Source: Pseudomonas fluorescens
Lineage (GTDB): Bacteria > Pseudomonadota > Gammaproteobacteria > Pseudomonadales > Pseudomonadaceae
DNA length: 64,000 nt
Reading direction: 5' to 3'
Assembly: GCF_902497855.1 (NCBI RefSeq)
Contig: NZ_CABVHU010000002.1
Span: 310,001-374,000 of the forward strand
Shown here in pieces: positions 8,556 through 17,501 of the stretch. Numbering within the stretch: the stretch's first letter is position 1; every line of letters begins with the position of its first letter. The position numbers and the translations under genes were made by a program. The notes below the pieces were generated by a model. It made no database searches. It saw only the letters and a program-made list of their open reading frames with translations, and was not told the origin of the DNA.

Positions 8556-9932
8556 TCAGGAAGATGAGGCGGATGCGGTTTGCCGGTTGAAGCGCGACAG
8601 CACCAGCCGATCCAGCAGCCACACCACCACCAGCGAAGCACCCACCAATGGAAACGCAACCGCCAGCCCGAACATGATGACCATCGCGGTCTTCCATTTC
8701 GGCAGGTCGTGACGCAGGGGCGGAACCCCGAGCTTGCCTTGAGGACGACGCTTCCACCAGATCACCACGCCGCTGACGGCGCTGAGCAGAATCATCAGGC
8801 AGATCAGCAGCACGATGATCTGATTGAACACACCGAACATCTTGCCTTCGTGCAGCATCACCCCCATTTCCGTAGCCCGGGCGACATTGCCATAATGCTC
8901 CCAGCGTACGTCGGCGAGGACGTCGCCGGTGTATTGATCGACGTGCAGGGTGGCGTCGTTGCGCGGGTCGTCGGCGAATACGGCGATGGTGAAGACCCCA
9001 GTGGCCGTGGTCGGGAAAGTGATGCTGTAACCCGGTTCGACCTTGCGTTGTTCGGCGATATTTTGCACGTCTTGCAGGCTGATGGTGGGTGCGGCAGGGC
9101 CGGCTTGCGCGCCGCCGTGGGCCATGTGTTCGGCATGGTCGCCGGACATCGGCATCGGCGTGTTTTCCATGGCCCATGGCACGGTCTGGCGGGTGGCGCT
9201 GTTGAGGCTGCGCGCCTCGACGTCGGACTTGGGCATGTCATTCCACATCGCATCCGGAAACACGTTCCACACGCCGGCGTATTGCTTGCCCCAGAACCCG
9301 GTCCAGGTCATGCCGCTGAGCAGCATCACCAGCAGGAACGCCGCGCCCCAGAAGCCGGTGACCGCGTGCAAGTCACGCCAGAGCACTCGACCGCGACTGC
9401 TCAGGCGCGGCCACAGGATGCCGGCGGCCTGGCCTCGTGGCCACCACAAGAATACGCCGGAAACCACCAGCACGATGCCCCAGCCGGCGGCGAGCTCGAC
9501 CAGTCGATCACCGACCGTGCCGATCATCAATTCGCCGTGGATGGCGCGCGCCACCGCTTGCAGGTTCTTCTTGGCGTCTTGCTCGCCGAGGATGTCGCCG
9601 TGGTAGGGGTCGACGAACACGTTGAGTTCGTTGCCGGCATTGAGTACGACAAACTGGGCGCTGCGTTCGGCGTTCACCGGTGGCAGGTACTGCTTGATCG
9701 TTGCTTGTGGATAAGCATCTTTTACCCGCTTGAGCAGTTCGTCGGCCGGGACGCTGTGGTGACCGGCCGGGACGTTCAGCAGGCTGCCGTACATCAACGG
9801 ATCGAGTTGCGGTTTGAACAGGTAGATGACGCCGGTCAGGGCCAGCATCACCATGAAGGGCGCGACGAACAGACCGGCATAGAAATGCCAGCGCCAGGCC
9901 AGGTTGTAGAAATTCACTTTGGGCTGTTTCAT
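8556..9932 (-). CDS. PepSY-associated transmembrane protein, last gene of the copper cassette
   Basis: A 458-residue inner-membrane protein of the PepSY_TM (PiuB-like) family. The first membrane segment is near residues 15-37 (FYAGLFVAPFMVMLALTGV), with others around GWGIVLVVSGVFLWWPRG, the middle AFLLVMLLSGMTW, and two at the C-terminus. PepSY-like segments surround PQATIKQYLPP and the EPGYSITFPTTATG part. A His/Met-rich loop (MPMSGDHAEHMAHGGA) could bind copper. I start at MKQPKVNF because a GGAG precedes it; the open frame extends upstream through a REP element. Such proteins often accompany TonB-dependent metal receptors, possibly as reductases or transport helpers (inference). Confidence 0.85.
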   Translation of the reverse strand: MKQPKVNFYNLAWRWHFYAGLFVAPFMVMLALTGVIYLFKPQLDPLMYGSLLNVPAGHHSVPADELLKRVKDAYPQATIKQYLPPVNAERSAQFVVLNAGNELNVFVDPYHGDILGEQDAKKNLQAVARAIHGELMIGTVGDRLVELAAGWGIVLVVSGVFLWWPRGQAAGILWPRLSSRGRVLWRDLHAVTGFWGAAFLLVMLLSGMTWTGFWGKQYAGVWNVFPDAMWNDMPKSDVEARSLNSATRQTVPWAMENTPMPMSGDHAEHMAHGGAQAGPAAPTISLQDVQNIAEQRKVEPGYSITFPTTATGVFTIAVFADDPRNDATLHVDQYTGDVLADVRWEHYGNVARATEMGVMLHEGKMFGVFNQIIVLLICLMILLSAVSGVVIWWKRRPQGKLGVPPLRHDLPKWKTAMVIMFGLAVAFPLVGASLVVVWLLDRLVLSRFNRQTASASSS

Positions 9933-9991
9933 CGGTTGTGCTCCGCTTGGCGTGGTTCTTTGTTGTTGTCGGGTGACTGCTGCGCAGTCAT

Positions 9992-10052
9992 TCGCGAGCA
10001 GGTTCGCTTCCACAGGTTCAACACTGTCCATGCGGGAGCGAGCCTGCTCGCA
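9992..10052. repeat. REP palindrome (GCGAGCAGG type) between oprC and the PepSY gene
   Basis: TTCGCGAGCAGGTTCGCTTC is inverted in GGGAGCGAGCCTGCTCGC about 20 bases later, with a mismatch. It is a shorter, less perfect element than the others and lies within the copper cassette, seven bases from the oprC stop. Confidence 0.85.
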
Positions 10053-10058
10053 ATGCGC

Positions 10059-12176
10059 TTAGAAACTCATGTCGACCTTGGTCCAGAGCGTTCGCCCTGG
10101 TTCTTTAATGGCCTGCGGGTCATTGGCCGGATAACCGAAGCCCGCGTTTCCGGCCAGGTTCAAATGCTCGGCGTAAGCCTTGCCGAACAGGTTGTCGACG
10201 CCGCTGCTGATCTTCCAGTTCTGGTTGATCCGATAGGCGCCGTTAAGCGAGAACACGCCGAACCCCGAGGTTTTGTCGAAGTCCTTGCCGACCACGTTGC
10301 CTTTGTTCCGGTCGATCCGGTTTTGGGCGGCGACCACTCTCCACAGTGCCCCGGCACTCCAGTTGTCTGCGCTGTAAGTCAGGCCGAAACGTGCGTCCAG
10401 CGGTGGCATTTGCGGCAACGCCGTGCTGTCGCTGCTGTTCTTGCCCCAGGCGTAGGCCAGGGTCGCGTCGGTTTTCCAGTTATCGGTCAGCTTGTAGGCT
10501 GCGCCGAGTTCGCCGCCCATGATCCGCGCGTCGATGTTCTCGGCCTGCGAGGTCATGCCCATCATTGCGGGCGTGTAGTTGAACAGGATGTAATCGCGCA
10601 CCTGCCCGACGTAGCCCGAAGCCCAGGCCTCCAGGGCTTCGGTCTTGTATTGCAAGCCGAAGTCGAGCTGAGTGGTTTTCTCGGGCTTGATCGAATCGAA
10701 GGCGTTCACCGAGCCTGCGGGACCGGAATTGGGCGAAAACAGCTCCCAGTAATCTGGAAAACGCTGGGTGTGGCCGAGGCCGGCATACAGCGTGGTCGGA
10801 CTGTCGGCCAAATCATGCTCGTAGCGCACGAAGCTGCTCGGCAGGGTGTCCGCGCGGGTATCGTCCGCTGTCGGGTTGGGGCGCGTCATCATCCCGGACC
10901 CGATGGTCTGCCGATAATCCCTGGCCGAAGCCCGGTCCAGGCGCGCACCGGTAATCAGCCGGTCACGATCGGCGGCGTACCAGGTCAGTTCGCTGAACAC
11001 GCCGTAGTTGTGGAAGTCGGCGTCCTTGTTGCGTGGCAGGTCTTTGTAGGCGTCGATACCCATGGCACTGCGCTGGCGATGCTCGTTGGTTTGCGCATCG
11101 ATGCCGCTGATCAACTGCACGTCGGCCCAGCGCCAGGTGGCTTTGATCCGCGCACCCAGGGTTCGGCGGTCGACATTGGAGGCCATGGGGCCGGCCATCA
11201 TCCCGGTGCCGGACGGCGTGCGTAGCGTGTAGTTGTCCATGACATGGTCGGCATAGTTGTAGTAGATCTGTGCTTCGACCTTATCCAGCACGTCGCCGAT
11301 ATTGGACCGCTCGAAGCGCAGGCCCAGGCTCTCGCGCTTGAACTGTGAGCCGTCCATGCCGCGTCCGGCGTAACGCGCTTCGCCGTCGCCCTTGCCGGCA
11401 GTCAGTTCCAGCAGGGTATCGGCGTCCGGCGTCCAGCCCAGGGCCACGTCGCCATTCCATTTGTCATAGCGCGACGGCACGGTGTCGTTGTTGCCATCCT
11501 GGTAATCGTCGGAATGTGCGGTGTTGCCGATCACCCGCACGTATCCCAGCGGCCCGCCAGCTGCGGCGTCCACCACTTTGTCGAAACGGCCGTTGGAACC
11601 GGCCAGTACGCTGGCATTCACCCGCGTTCCGAGTTCGCCGAAGCTTTCGGGCTCGCGGTCGAACAGGATGGTGCCGGCCGAAGCGCCCGGTCCCCAGAGC
11701 ACTGTCTGCGGCCCTTTGATGACGGTGAGTTTGTCGTAGGTTTCCGGCGAGATGTACGAGGTCGGCGCATCCATCCGGCCGGGGCAGGCGCCGAGCATCA
11801 TGCCGCCATTGGTGAGGATGTTCAGCCGCGAACCGAACATGCCCCGCAGCACCGGGTCGCCGTTGGTGCCGCCGTTACGCACCAGGGCAAAGCCGGGAAT
11901 GGTCTTCAGGTAATCGCCACCGTCGCTGGCCGGCACCGGTTGGCGCGGGTCCTTGGGGTTGGTGACGATGGTCAAGGGCGAGCTGGGTGCGATGGCGGTG
12001 ATGACCGTCGGGCTGAGTTCTTCGCTGTGACCGGCGTGCTCATCGGCCAGCGACATGGGGGTTAGCAGTGCGCCGCACAGGAATGCGGTGGCGTGCCTGA
12101 AACGAATGCTGGATTCGTTCGGGGCAAAAGTGGCTTGGGCAGCGCTCAAGCGTGTGTCAGCAGAAAACCTGGACAT
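10059..12176 (-). CDS. oprC: TonB-dependent copper receptor, OprC-like
   Basis: A 705-residue outer-membrane TonB receptor: signal peptide, His-containing mature start (DEHAGHSEELSP), plug domain with DYLKTIPGFALVRNGG, then a beta barrel ending in TKVDMSF with a terminal aromatic residue. The copper ligands known from P. aeruginosa OprC are conserved: a CxxxM pair in ACPGRMDAPTSY (C131, M135) and an HxM pair in YADHVMDNY (H311, M313). I start at the second ATG because GGAA lies upstream of it; an in-frame ATG sits four codons earlier. The gene lies within a copper cassette, 84 bases after a DUF2946 gene. Confidence 0.93.
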   Translation of the reverse strand: MSRFSADTRLSAAQATFAPNESSIRFRHATAFLCGALLTPMSLADEHAGHSEELSPTVITAIAPSSPLTIVTNPKDPRQPVPASDGGDYLKTIPGFALVRNGGTNGDPVLRGMFGSRLNILTNGGMMLGACPGRMDAPTSYISPETYDKLTVIKGPQTVLWGPGASAGTILFDREPESFGELGTRVNASVLAGSNGRFDKVVDAAAGGPLGYVRVIGNTAHSDDYQDGNNDTVPSRYDKWNGDVALGWTPDADTLLELTAGKGDGEARYAGRGMDGSQFKRESLGLRFERSNIGDVLDKVEAQIYYNYADHVMDNYTLRTPSGTGMMAGPMASNVDRRTLGARIKATWRWADVQLISGIDAQTNEHRQRSAMGIDAYKDLPRNKDADFHNYGVFSELTWYAADRDRLITGARLDRASARDYRQTIGSGMMTRPNPTADDTRADTLPSSFVRYEHDLADSPTTLYAGLGHTQRFPDYWELFSPNSGPAGSVNAFDSIKPEKTTQLDFGLQYKTEALEAWASGYVGQVRDYILFNYTPAMMGMTSQAENIDARIMGGELGAAYKLTDNWKTDATLAYAWGKNSSDSTALPQMPPLDARFGLTYSADNWSAGALWRVVAAQNRIDRNKGNVVGKDFDKTSGFGVFSLNGAYRINQNWKISSGVDNLFGKAYAEHLNLAGNAGFGYPANDPQAIKEPGRTLWTKVDMSF

Positions 12177-12260
12177 GACAATTTCCATCGAACAGTCGTA
12201 AACGACACGGCCGGCAGCCGGGGGCTGTCTTCTGAACCGTGCGGGATCGGGGGCGGGTGT

Positions 12261-12725
12261 TTACGCGACGATGGGTGGGGCGCGTGTGCGGGCGCCGGGG
12301 AAGACGGTTGCCCGGGCATGACCCAGGCGGGGGGAGGGGGTGGTGTGGGTCGTGGCTTTGGGGGTATCGAATGCGACGAAGGACTGGCCGCCGGTGAGTG
12401 CCGGGCAGTTGAACAGCAGGCTGCAATAGCCGCATTTTTCCCACAGTGCGTGATGGTCTGCCTGGGGTGGGCAGTGCTCGGCATCGGGTTGCTCGTCGTG
12501 GTCGGCATGCGCCATCGCCGACCTGTCCATGTCCATGCCCATGTCCATCGACAGGCTCATGGAGGTTTTCATCAGTGCAGAGGCGCGTTGATCCATCGGC
12601 ATCGACTGAGAAATCAGCGGGCCGATAAAGATCATCAACATGGCAAACAAGCCGATCCAGCGGCCGCGGGTCAGGCTCAATGGCTGACGACGGCGTGCGG
12701 ATGACCTGGCGCTAAGCGGACGCAT
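12261..12725 (-). CDS. DUF2946 protein, His/Met-rich (second of two)
   Basis: A 154-residue small protein with one N-terminal membrane segment (WIGLFAMLMIFIGPLISQ) and then a Met/His/Asp-rich run (SLSMDMGMDMDRSAMAHAD) followed by EHCPPQADHHALWEKCGYCSLL. The Cys-x-x-Cys and His clusters are the hallmark of DUF2946 and suggest metal binding, most likely copper given the neighbours. No function is established. It lies 21 bases after the PCu(A)C gene and 84 before oprC on the same strand. It differs strongly from the other DUF2946 protein of the cassette outside the Cys/His block. Confidence 0.85.
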   Translation of the reverse strand: MRPLSARSSARRRQPLSLTRGRWIGLFAMLMIFIGPLISQSMPMDQRASALMKTSMSLSMDMGMDMDRSAMAHADHDEQPDAEHCPPQADHHALWEKCGYCSLLFNCPALTGGQSFVAFDTPKATTHTTPSPRLGHARATVFPGARTRAPPIVA

Positions 12726-12746
12726 GGGCGTGTTCAGCGCTTCAGA

Positions 12747-13226
12747 TTACTGGACGTGCGCATGGGTTGGCGTGCCATCCGGTGCCTTTTTCTGCACCGT
12801 GACTTCAACGGTCACATCGCCGGACTTCTCGAAATGCATCGTCAGCGGGAATCGTTTGCCATCGCTCAGCAGGCTGCGATCTTTCAGCTCCAGCAGCATC
12901 ACGTGATAGGCCATCGGGGCGAAAGTGACTTCGCCACCCGCCGGAATTTCGACGCTTGGCACCTGCTGCATTTTCATCAGATCGTTCTGCTTCACATGCT
13001 CGTGCAACTGGGCAAGGCCGGCAATGGGCGAATCGACACTAAGCAGCCGGTCGGCGGATTTGCCGCTGTTGTGGATCACGAAGTAAGCCGCGACGGTCGG
13101 CGCGTTGGGCGGCAACTCCTGCGACCAGGGGTGAGCGATTTCCAGTTCTGCGACCTTGTATTCGTGGGCATTGGCAAAGCAGGCAGGCAGCAGCAACACC
13201 GCCAGAACGATGAGTTTGTTCAACAT
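12747..13226 (-). CDS. Periplasmic copper chaperone, PCu(A)C family
   Basis: A 159-residue secreted protein with a signal peptide ending near CFANA-HEY. The complete Cu(I) ligand set of PCu(A)C is present in the right spacing: H75, then M86 after ten residues, then H108 after 21 residues, then M110. The C-terminus adds a further His-containing tail (THAHVQ). In other bacteria these chaperones hand copper to cytochrome oxidase CuA or store it in the periplasm. Here the gene is sandwiched between two DUF2946 genes and followed by the copper receptor, pointing to copper acquisition. Confidence 0.93.
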   Translation of the reverse strand: MLNKLIVLAVLLLPACFANAHEYKVAELEIAHPWSQELPPNAPTVAAYFVIHNSGKSADRLLSVDSPIAGLAQLHEHVKQNDLMKMQQVPSVEIPAGGEVTFAPMAYHVMLLELKDRSLLSDGKRFPLTMHFEKSGDVTVEVTVQKKAPDGTPTHAHVQ

Positions 13227-13273
13227 GGCAATTCTCCGGAACGATTCAAGACGCAGTCAGTTGCGAGAAGGAA

Positions 13274-13672
13274 TCACACCAGGGGAGAAGCGCGGGGGTT
13301 GAGACTCGGCCATTGCTGGCGCGGAGTGGGCGTTTCAAGCGTGGCCGCGGGACGGCTTCGATTGGCCTCGAAACGGGTGTAATACAGCTGCGGCACATGC
13401 CCGGGCAACGCCACCAGTGGTGCGGAGCCGGAACAGCACCAGCAATGCTGCATGTTGGAATGATCGTCGCCCTGCGGGGCTTTCTGCTGGGTGTCGCCCA
13501 GGGAAATCGCGACCATCTTCGTGCCATTGGACGAACAGAAACTGCCCCACAGCAACTGTTCGGCAGGCGATTTCGCCGTTTGCGCCATCGCTCCGGTCAT
13601 CGGCATGGCGAGCATGTTGAACAGCACTGCGAAGCAGGCGATCCAGGCAATTGCAAGCCGTTGTCGGGACAT
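13274..13672 (-). CDS. DUF2946 protein (first of two)
   Basis: A 132-residue protein with an N-terminal membrane or signal segment (IAWIACFAVLFNMLAMPMTG), a central SFCSSNGTKMVAI region and the Cys-rich core DDHSNMQHCWCCSGSAPL, which matches the DUF2946 family. Function is unknown; the Cys/His cluster and the next gene (PCu(A)C, 47 bases on) suggest copper handling. As the first gene of the cassette it follows a possible promoter overlapping the end of the upstream antitoxin-like gene. Confidence 0.85.
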   Translation of the reverse strand: MSRQRLAIAWIACFAVLFNMLAMPMTGAMAQTAKSPAEQLLWGSFCSSNGTKMVAISLGDTQQKAPQGDDHSNMQHCWCCSGSAPLVALPGHVPQLYYTRFEANRSRPAATLETPTPRQQWPSLNPRASPLV

Positions 13673-13708
13673 GGGACGAATCCGGTGGGTGGGCGATCAG
13701 GCGCGGCT

Positions 13709-13737
13709 ATTTAGCCTGATCAGGGCCGATAAGTAAA
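13709..13737 (-). promoter_or_regulatory. Possible sigma-70 promoter of the copper cassette
   Basis: On the minus strand TTTACT and CTAAAT are separated by 17 bases, each matching four of six consensus positions. The spacer contains the 10-bp palindrome CCTGATCAGG (13715-13724), placed as an operator between -35 and -10 would be. It overlaps the 3' end of the upstream gene. The call rests on pattern only. Confidence 0.3.
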
Positions 13738-14031
13738 AAAGCGGCGTGCGGTGTGGTGTCGCAGCGCCTGAGTTAGTAGATGCAACATCCTGAGAGCCAT
13801 TTCTGGCTCGCCATTATGGAAGAGTGTAGCGACTTCAATTCGGTATGCCTGAGCAAATTGTGGATCGCTCTGGATTCGTGCGCGGATGGTGTGTTTGACG
13901 TCTCTGAACGCCAAACGAATGAAACGCCGGTCTCCTGAATCTTCCTCCTCGCTGGCCTTGATGTAGTTCCACATATCGGCAGGTGTCAGGAGAAATTCCG
14001 CAATATCGAAACGAGTGAATTTTTCGGGCAT
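13720..14031 (-). CDS. Small protein resembling the N-terminus of addiction-module antitoxins
   Basis: A 103-residue protein with a strong SD (GGAGG six bases before the ATG). Its start, KFTRFDIAEFLLTPADMWNY followed by an acidic EEEDSGD and a FIRLAFRDV helix, resembles the N-terminus of HigA-like addiction antitoxins. The second half (FAQAYRIEVATLFHNGEPEM) does not show the usual helix-turn-helix. No complete toxin gene is adjacent. It is 47 bases upstream of the copper cassette on the same strand. The family assignment is tentative; it could be an unrelated regulator of the cassette. Confidence 0.5.
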   Translation of the reverse strand: MPEKFTRFDIAEFLLTPADMWNYIKASEEEDSGDRRFIRLAFRDVKHTIRARIQSDPQFAQAYRIEVATLFHNGEPEMALRMLHLLTQALRHHTARRFFTYRP

Positions 14032-14167
14032 TCGGGCCTCCGCGCTCTTAGCTCAAAGAGCCCGCAAACATAAAGGTTGTGTACTGGCTCAGCCAGTCGG
14101 TCGTTTTGGAGGATGTTGTACGAATGGTCTTGTTGATTTGTAGGTCTTTGCCCTTACGCTGCCATTC

Positions 14168-14276
14168 AGGCCGCTTTCGCGAGCAAGCTCGCTCCCACAT
14201 TTGATCACCAGTGAACACAGACTTTGTGTACGACAAGTTCAAGTGTGAAAGCGGGCTTGCTCGCGAAGACGGCCTA
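14168..14276. repeat. Paired REP palindrome (GCGAGCAAGC type) downstream of cobK
   Basis: CTTTCGCGAGCAAGCTCGCT is inverted in AAAGCGGGCTTGCTCGCGAAG, with AGGCCG/CGGCCT ends. The right arm has lost the GTGGGAGC part. It occupies the gap between the cobK stop and the antitoxin-like gene, in line with a transcript end. Confidence 0.9.
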
Positions 14277-14297
14277 AGGCGTTCACAGCTTTCAGCG

Positions 14298-15020
14298 TTA
14301 CCCTCGCTCCGTCATGGCACGCAGGACTTCACCCACCGAACCAAACTCCCGATCAACCCCCGGCAACACCGGCCGCTTCAGAACCATCACCGGCACCCCG
14401 CGCTCCCGCGCCACTTCCAGCTTGGGCTCGGTGGCCGTGCTGCCGCTGTTCTTGCTGATCAGCACATCAATCTGGCGACGTTCAAACAGCTCGCGTTCAT
14501 CCTCGATCAGAAAGGGGCCACGGGCGCCGATCACTTCACAGCGCTCGTTGCCCGGATAAACCTCCAGTGCGCGCAAGGTCCAGAATTGCTTCGGCGGGAT
14601 TTCATCCAGGTGCTGCAAAGGTTCGCGGCCGAGGGTGAACAGCGGTCGCTGGAAGGGTTTGAGTGCTTCGATCAGCTCGGCCCAGTCGCTGACTTCGCGC
14701 CAGTCGTCCCCAGCTTGTGGTTGCCAGGCTGGACGCCTCAGCGCCCAGCAGGGAATACCGCTCGAACAAGCGGCGGTCGCCGCGTTCTGACTGATTTGTG
14801 CGGCGTAGGGGTGAGTCGCATCCAGCAACAGATCGATCCCTTCATCGCGGATGAACTGCGCCAGCCCGTCGGCGCCACCATAGCCGCCGACGCGAACCTG
14901 GCAGGTCAGGTCGGTCGGTACGCGACCGACCCCGGCCAGGCTGTAGATGTGTTCCGGCCCAAGGGTTCGGGCGATGGCCAGGGCCTCCGTCACACCGCCC
15001 AGCAACAAAATGCGTTTCAT
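14298..15020 (-). CDS. cobK: Precorrin-6A reductase
   Basis: A 240-residue CobK/CbiJ family enzyme, which reduces precorrin-6A to precorrin-6B with NADPH in corrin-ring synthesis. It starts with the family hallmark [18 protein letters not shown] and continues with [28 protein letters not shown] and [18 protein letters not shown], all typical. Length is normal. The ATG overlaps the cbiD stop by four bases. It is the last gene of the minus-strand arm cobL-cbiD-cobK and is followed by a REP palindrome. Confidence 0.95.
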   Translation of the reverse strand: MKRILLLGGVTEALAIARTLGPEHIYSLAGVGRVPTDLTCQVRVGGYGGADGLAQFIRDEGIDLLLDATHPYAAQISQNAATAACSSGIPCWALRRPAWQPQAGDDWREVSDWAELIEALKPFQRPLFTLGREPLQHLDEIPPKQFWTLRALEVYPGNERCEVIGARGPFLIEDERELFERRQIDVLISKNSGSTATEPKLEVARERGVPVMVLKRPVLPGVDREFGSVGEVLRAMTERG

Positions 15021-16114
15021 TGGAAAGCTCCTGCGTGGCCGACTATCCCGCCTTGGCGATCGATGGCGAATACTTCGACCTGAACCTGCGCCGGCACCAC
15101 GCTGCGGGCGAAGTCCAGGGCATGCTGGCAGACCGCGTCGCCGAGGCCGATTCCGGCGGCGCTGGCCATGGCCAGGGCTTGCTGGCTGGTGTTGGCTTCC
15201 CGGATCGCTTGTCGCAATGCCTCATCGGCGCCGATGGCAGCGGCCCACTCGGCCAGCTGCGGCAGGTCGATGCTCGAATGCCGACTGTGCAAATCCATGT
15301 GCCCGGCCGCCAGCTTGCTGATCTTGCCGAACCCGCCGCACAGGCTGAGCTTGGCCACCGGCACCTTGCGCAGGTGCTTGAGCACAGCGCCAACGAAGTC
15401 GCCCATTTCGATCAAGGCGATTTCCGGCAGGTCGTAGACCCGGCGCATGGTGTCTTCGCTGGCGTTGCCGGTACAGGCGGCGATGTGCAGGTAACCGTTG
15501 GTTTTGGCCACATCGATACCCTGATGGATAGAGGCAATGTAGGCGGCGCAGGAGAAGGGCCGGACGATGCCGCTGGTGCCGAGAATCGACAGCCCGCCCA
15601 GAATGCCCAGGCGCGGGTTCATGGTTTTCAGCGCCAGCGCCTCGCCGCCCTCGACGTTCACCGTGACCTCGAAACCGCCGCGATAATCGAGTTCCTCGGC
15701 GAGCTGGGTCAGGTGGTCGCTGATCATCTTGCGTGGCACCGGATTGATCGCCGGCTCGCCAACGCCCAGCACCAGGCCTGGCCGGGTGACGGTACCGACG
15801 CCACGGCCGGCATTGAAGCGAATGCCCGGCGCGGCATCGAGGCGAACCTGCGAATAGAGCAGGGCGCCGTGGGTAACGTCCGGATCGTCCCCGGCGTCCT
15901 TGAGGGTTCCGGCTTCGGCACCCTCATCCAGCAGTCGACAGAACTCCAGGCGCATCTGTACCTGCTTGCCTTTGGGCAAAACGATCTGCACCGCATCCGC
16001 GCTCACTCCGCAAAGCAGCAGTCGAGCCGCCGCGAGGCTGGTGGCGGTGGCGCAGCTGCCAGTGGTCAGGCCGCTGCGCAGCGGTGCGGGTTGTTCGGCG
16101 GTTTCGTCACGCAT
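15017..16114 (-). CDS. cbiD: Cobalt-precorrin-5B C1-methyltransferase CbiD
   Basis: A 365-residue CbiD protein recognised by [19 protein letters not shown] at the N-terminus and by [29 protein letters not shown] and [15 protein letters not shown]. It methylates C1 during ring contraction, a step performed by unrelated CobF in the classical aerobic pathway, so this cluster mixes anaerobic-type CbiD with aerobic-type CobG. That mix is usual in Pseudomonas. It overlaps cobL (eight bases) and cobK (four bases). Confidence 0.95.
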   Translation of the reverse strand: MRDETAEQPAPLRSGLTTGSCATATSLAAARLLLCGVSADAVQIVLPKGKQVQMRLEFCRLLDEGAEAGTLKDAGDDPDVTHGALLYSQVRLDAAPGIRFNAGRGVGTVTRPGLVLGVGEPAINPVPRKMISDHLTQLAEELDYRGGFEVTVNVEGGEALALKTMNPRLGILGGLSILGTSGIVRPFSCAAYIASIHQGIDVAKTNGYLHIAACTGNASEDTMRRVYDLPEIALIEMGDFVGAVLKHLRKVPVAKLSLCGGFGKISKLAAGHMDLHSRHSSIDLPQLAEWAAAIGADEALRQAIREANTSQQALAMASAAGIGLGDAVCQHALDFARSVVPAQVQVEVFAIDRQGGIVGHAGAFQ

Positions 16115-17318
16115 CGAAGGGCTTGACCACGTCCAGCAGGGTGATCGGCAACGCCTGGCGCCAGGTATCGAAGTCGCCCAACGGCTGCGCCTGAGCGATA
16201 TGGATGCGCGTCAGCTCCCCGCCGTGCTGCTCGCGCCACGCCATGAGGGTCATTTCGCTCTGCAGCGTCACGGCATTGGCGATGAGTCGGCCCCCGGGTT
16301 TCAGCGCGGCCCAGCAGGCGTCGAGCACTCCGTCGCGGGTCACGCCGCCCCCGATGAAAATCGCGTCCGGGCATTCGAGCCCGGCCAGGGCTTGCGGCGC
16401 ACTACCGCGAATCAGTTGCAGGCCGGGCACCCCGAGGACATCGCGGTTGTGCTCGATCAATTGCTGTCGGCCTTCATCGGCTTCAATCGCCAATGCGCGG
16501 CAGCTGGGGTGTGCGCGCATCCACTCGATGCCGATCGAACCGCTGCCCGCGCCGACATCCCACAACAACTCGCCAGGAGTGGGGGCAAGACGGGCGAGGG
16601 TGATGGCGCGTACGTCGCGCTTGGTCAATTGGCCGTCGTGCGTGAAGGCCGAATCCGGCAGGCCGGCCAGGCGTGACAGGCGCGGTGTACCCGGTTCGGC
16701 GATGCATTCGATGGCAACAAGGTTCAAGTCGGCGATGGCCGGGTCAGTCCAGTCGCTGGCGATGCCGTCGATGCGCCGCTCGGCATCACCGCCCAAGTGT
16801 TCCAGAACGCACAGGCGACTCGGCCCGTAACCACGATCGCGCAGCAGCTCGGCGATGGCCGCCGGACTGCGCCCGTCGTTGCTCAACACCAGCAAACGCA
16901 CGCCGCTGAATAACTGGGCATTCAGGGCCGCGAGGGGTCGCGCCACCACTGATAGCGTTATCACCTCTTGCAATGGCCAACCCATACGGGCGGCCGCGAG
17001 CGAGCAGGACGAGGGCGCCGGCAGGATCAGTAGTTCATTGACGGGCAACTGACGGGCAAGGCTTGCACCAACGCCAAACAGCATCGGATCGCCGCTGGCC
17101 AACACGCACACCGGTACGCCACGCAACGCCAACAACGCGTCCATGGAAAACGGACTGGGCCACAGTTGGCGTTCGCCGCGGACGCACACGGGCAGCAAAT
17201 CCAGTTGGCGCTGGCTGCCAAAGATACGGGACGCACGCAGTAATGCGTGCCGGGCATTCTTGCCCAAGCCCTTGAAGCCGTCTTCACCAATGCCTGTTAC
17301 TGTCAGCCAAGGGGCCAT
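16107..17318 (-). CDS. cobL: Precorrin-6Y C5,15-methyltransferase (decarboxylating)
   Basis: A 403-residue fusion of a CbiE-like methyltransferase (about residues 1-200, with [17 protein letters not shown]) and a CbiT-like SAM-dependent methyltransferase/decarboxylase (about 220-400, with [19 protein letters not shown] and [14 protein letters not shown]). It converts precorrin-6B to precorrin-8. I start at [11 protein letters not shown], five codons inside the open frame, because AGAGGAA sits just upstream. It is the first cob gene of the minus arm and overlaps cbiD; 183 bases separate it from the unrecognised gene at 17502-18137 on the same strand. Confidence 0.94.
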   Translation of the reverse strand: MAPWLTVTGIGEDGFKGLGKNARHALLRASRIFGSQRQLDLLPVCVRGERQLWPSPFSMDALLALRGVPVCVLASGDPMLFGVGASLARQLPVNELLILPAPSSCSLAAARMGWPLQEVITLSVVARPLAALNAQLFSGVRLLVLSNDGRSPAAIAELLRDRGYGPSRLCVLEHLGGDAERRIDGIASDWTDPAIADLNLVAIECIAEPGTPRLSRLAGLPDSAFTHDGQLTKRDVRAITLARLAPTPGELLWDVGAGSGSIGIEWMRAHPSCRALAIEADEGRQQLIEHNRDVLGVPGLQLIRGSAPQALAGLECPDAIFIGGGVTRDGVLDACWAALKPGGRLIANAVTLQSEMTLMAWREQHGGELTRIHIAQAQPLGDFDTWRQALPITLLDVVKPFDA

Positions 17319-17501
17319 GCTGTTCCTCTTCAATCAAGCCAAGCCAAATTATCAACGCGCTCAGGCCTGCATCGGCCTGCACGGTTGCGCATCATAGCGC
17401 GGTGTTGATTGAGCTCGCCCGTGGTCAGCCGGTGGAATGAAATTATTACGATAGAATTCTTTGATGTGAGCGGGAATATAATTCGTTTGTCCTGTCGTTT
17501 T

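Noticed and set aside
8580..11225. An 881-codon plus-strand open frame
   Set aside because: It runs antisense across the PepSY and oprC genes and encodes low-complexity sequence with no recognisable domain.
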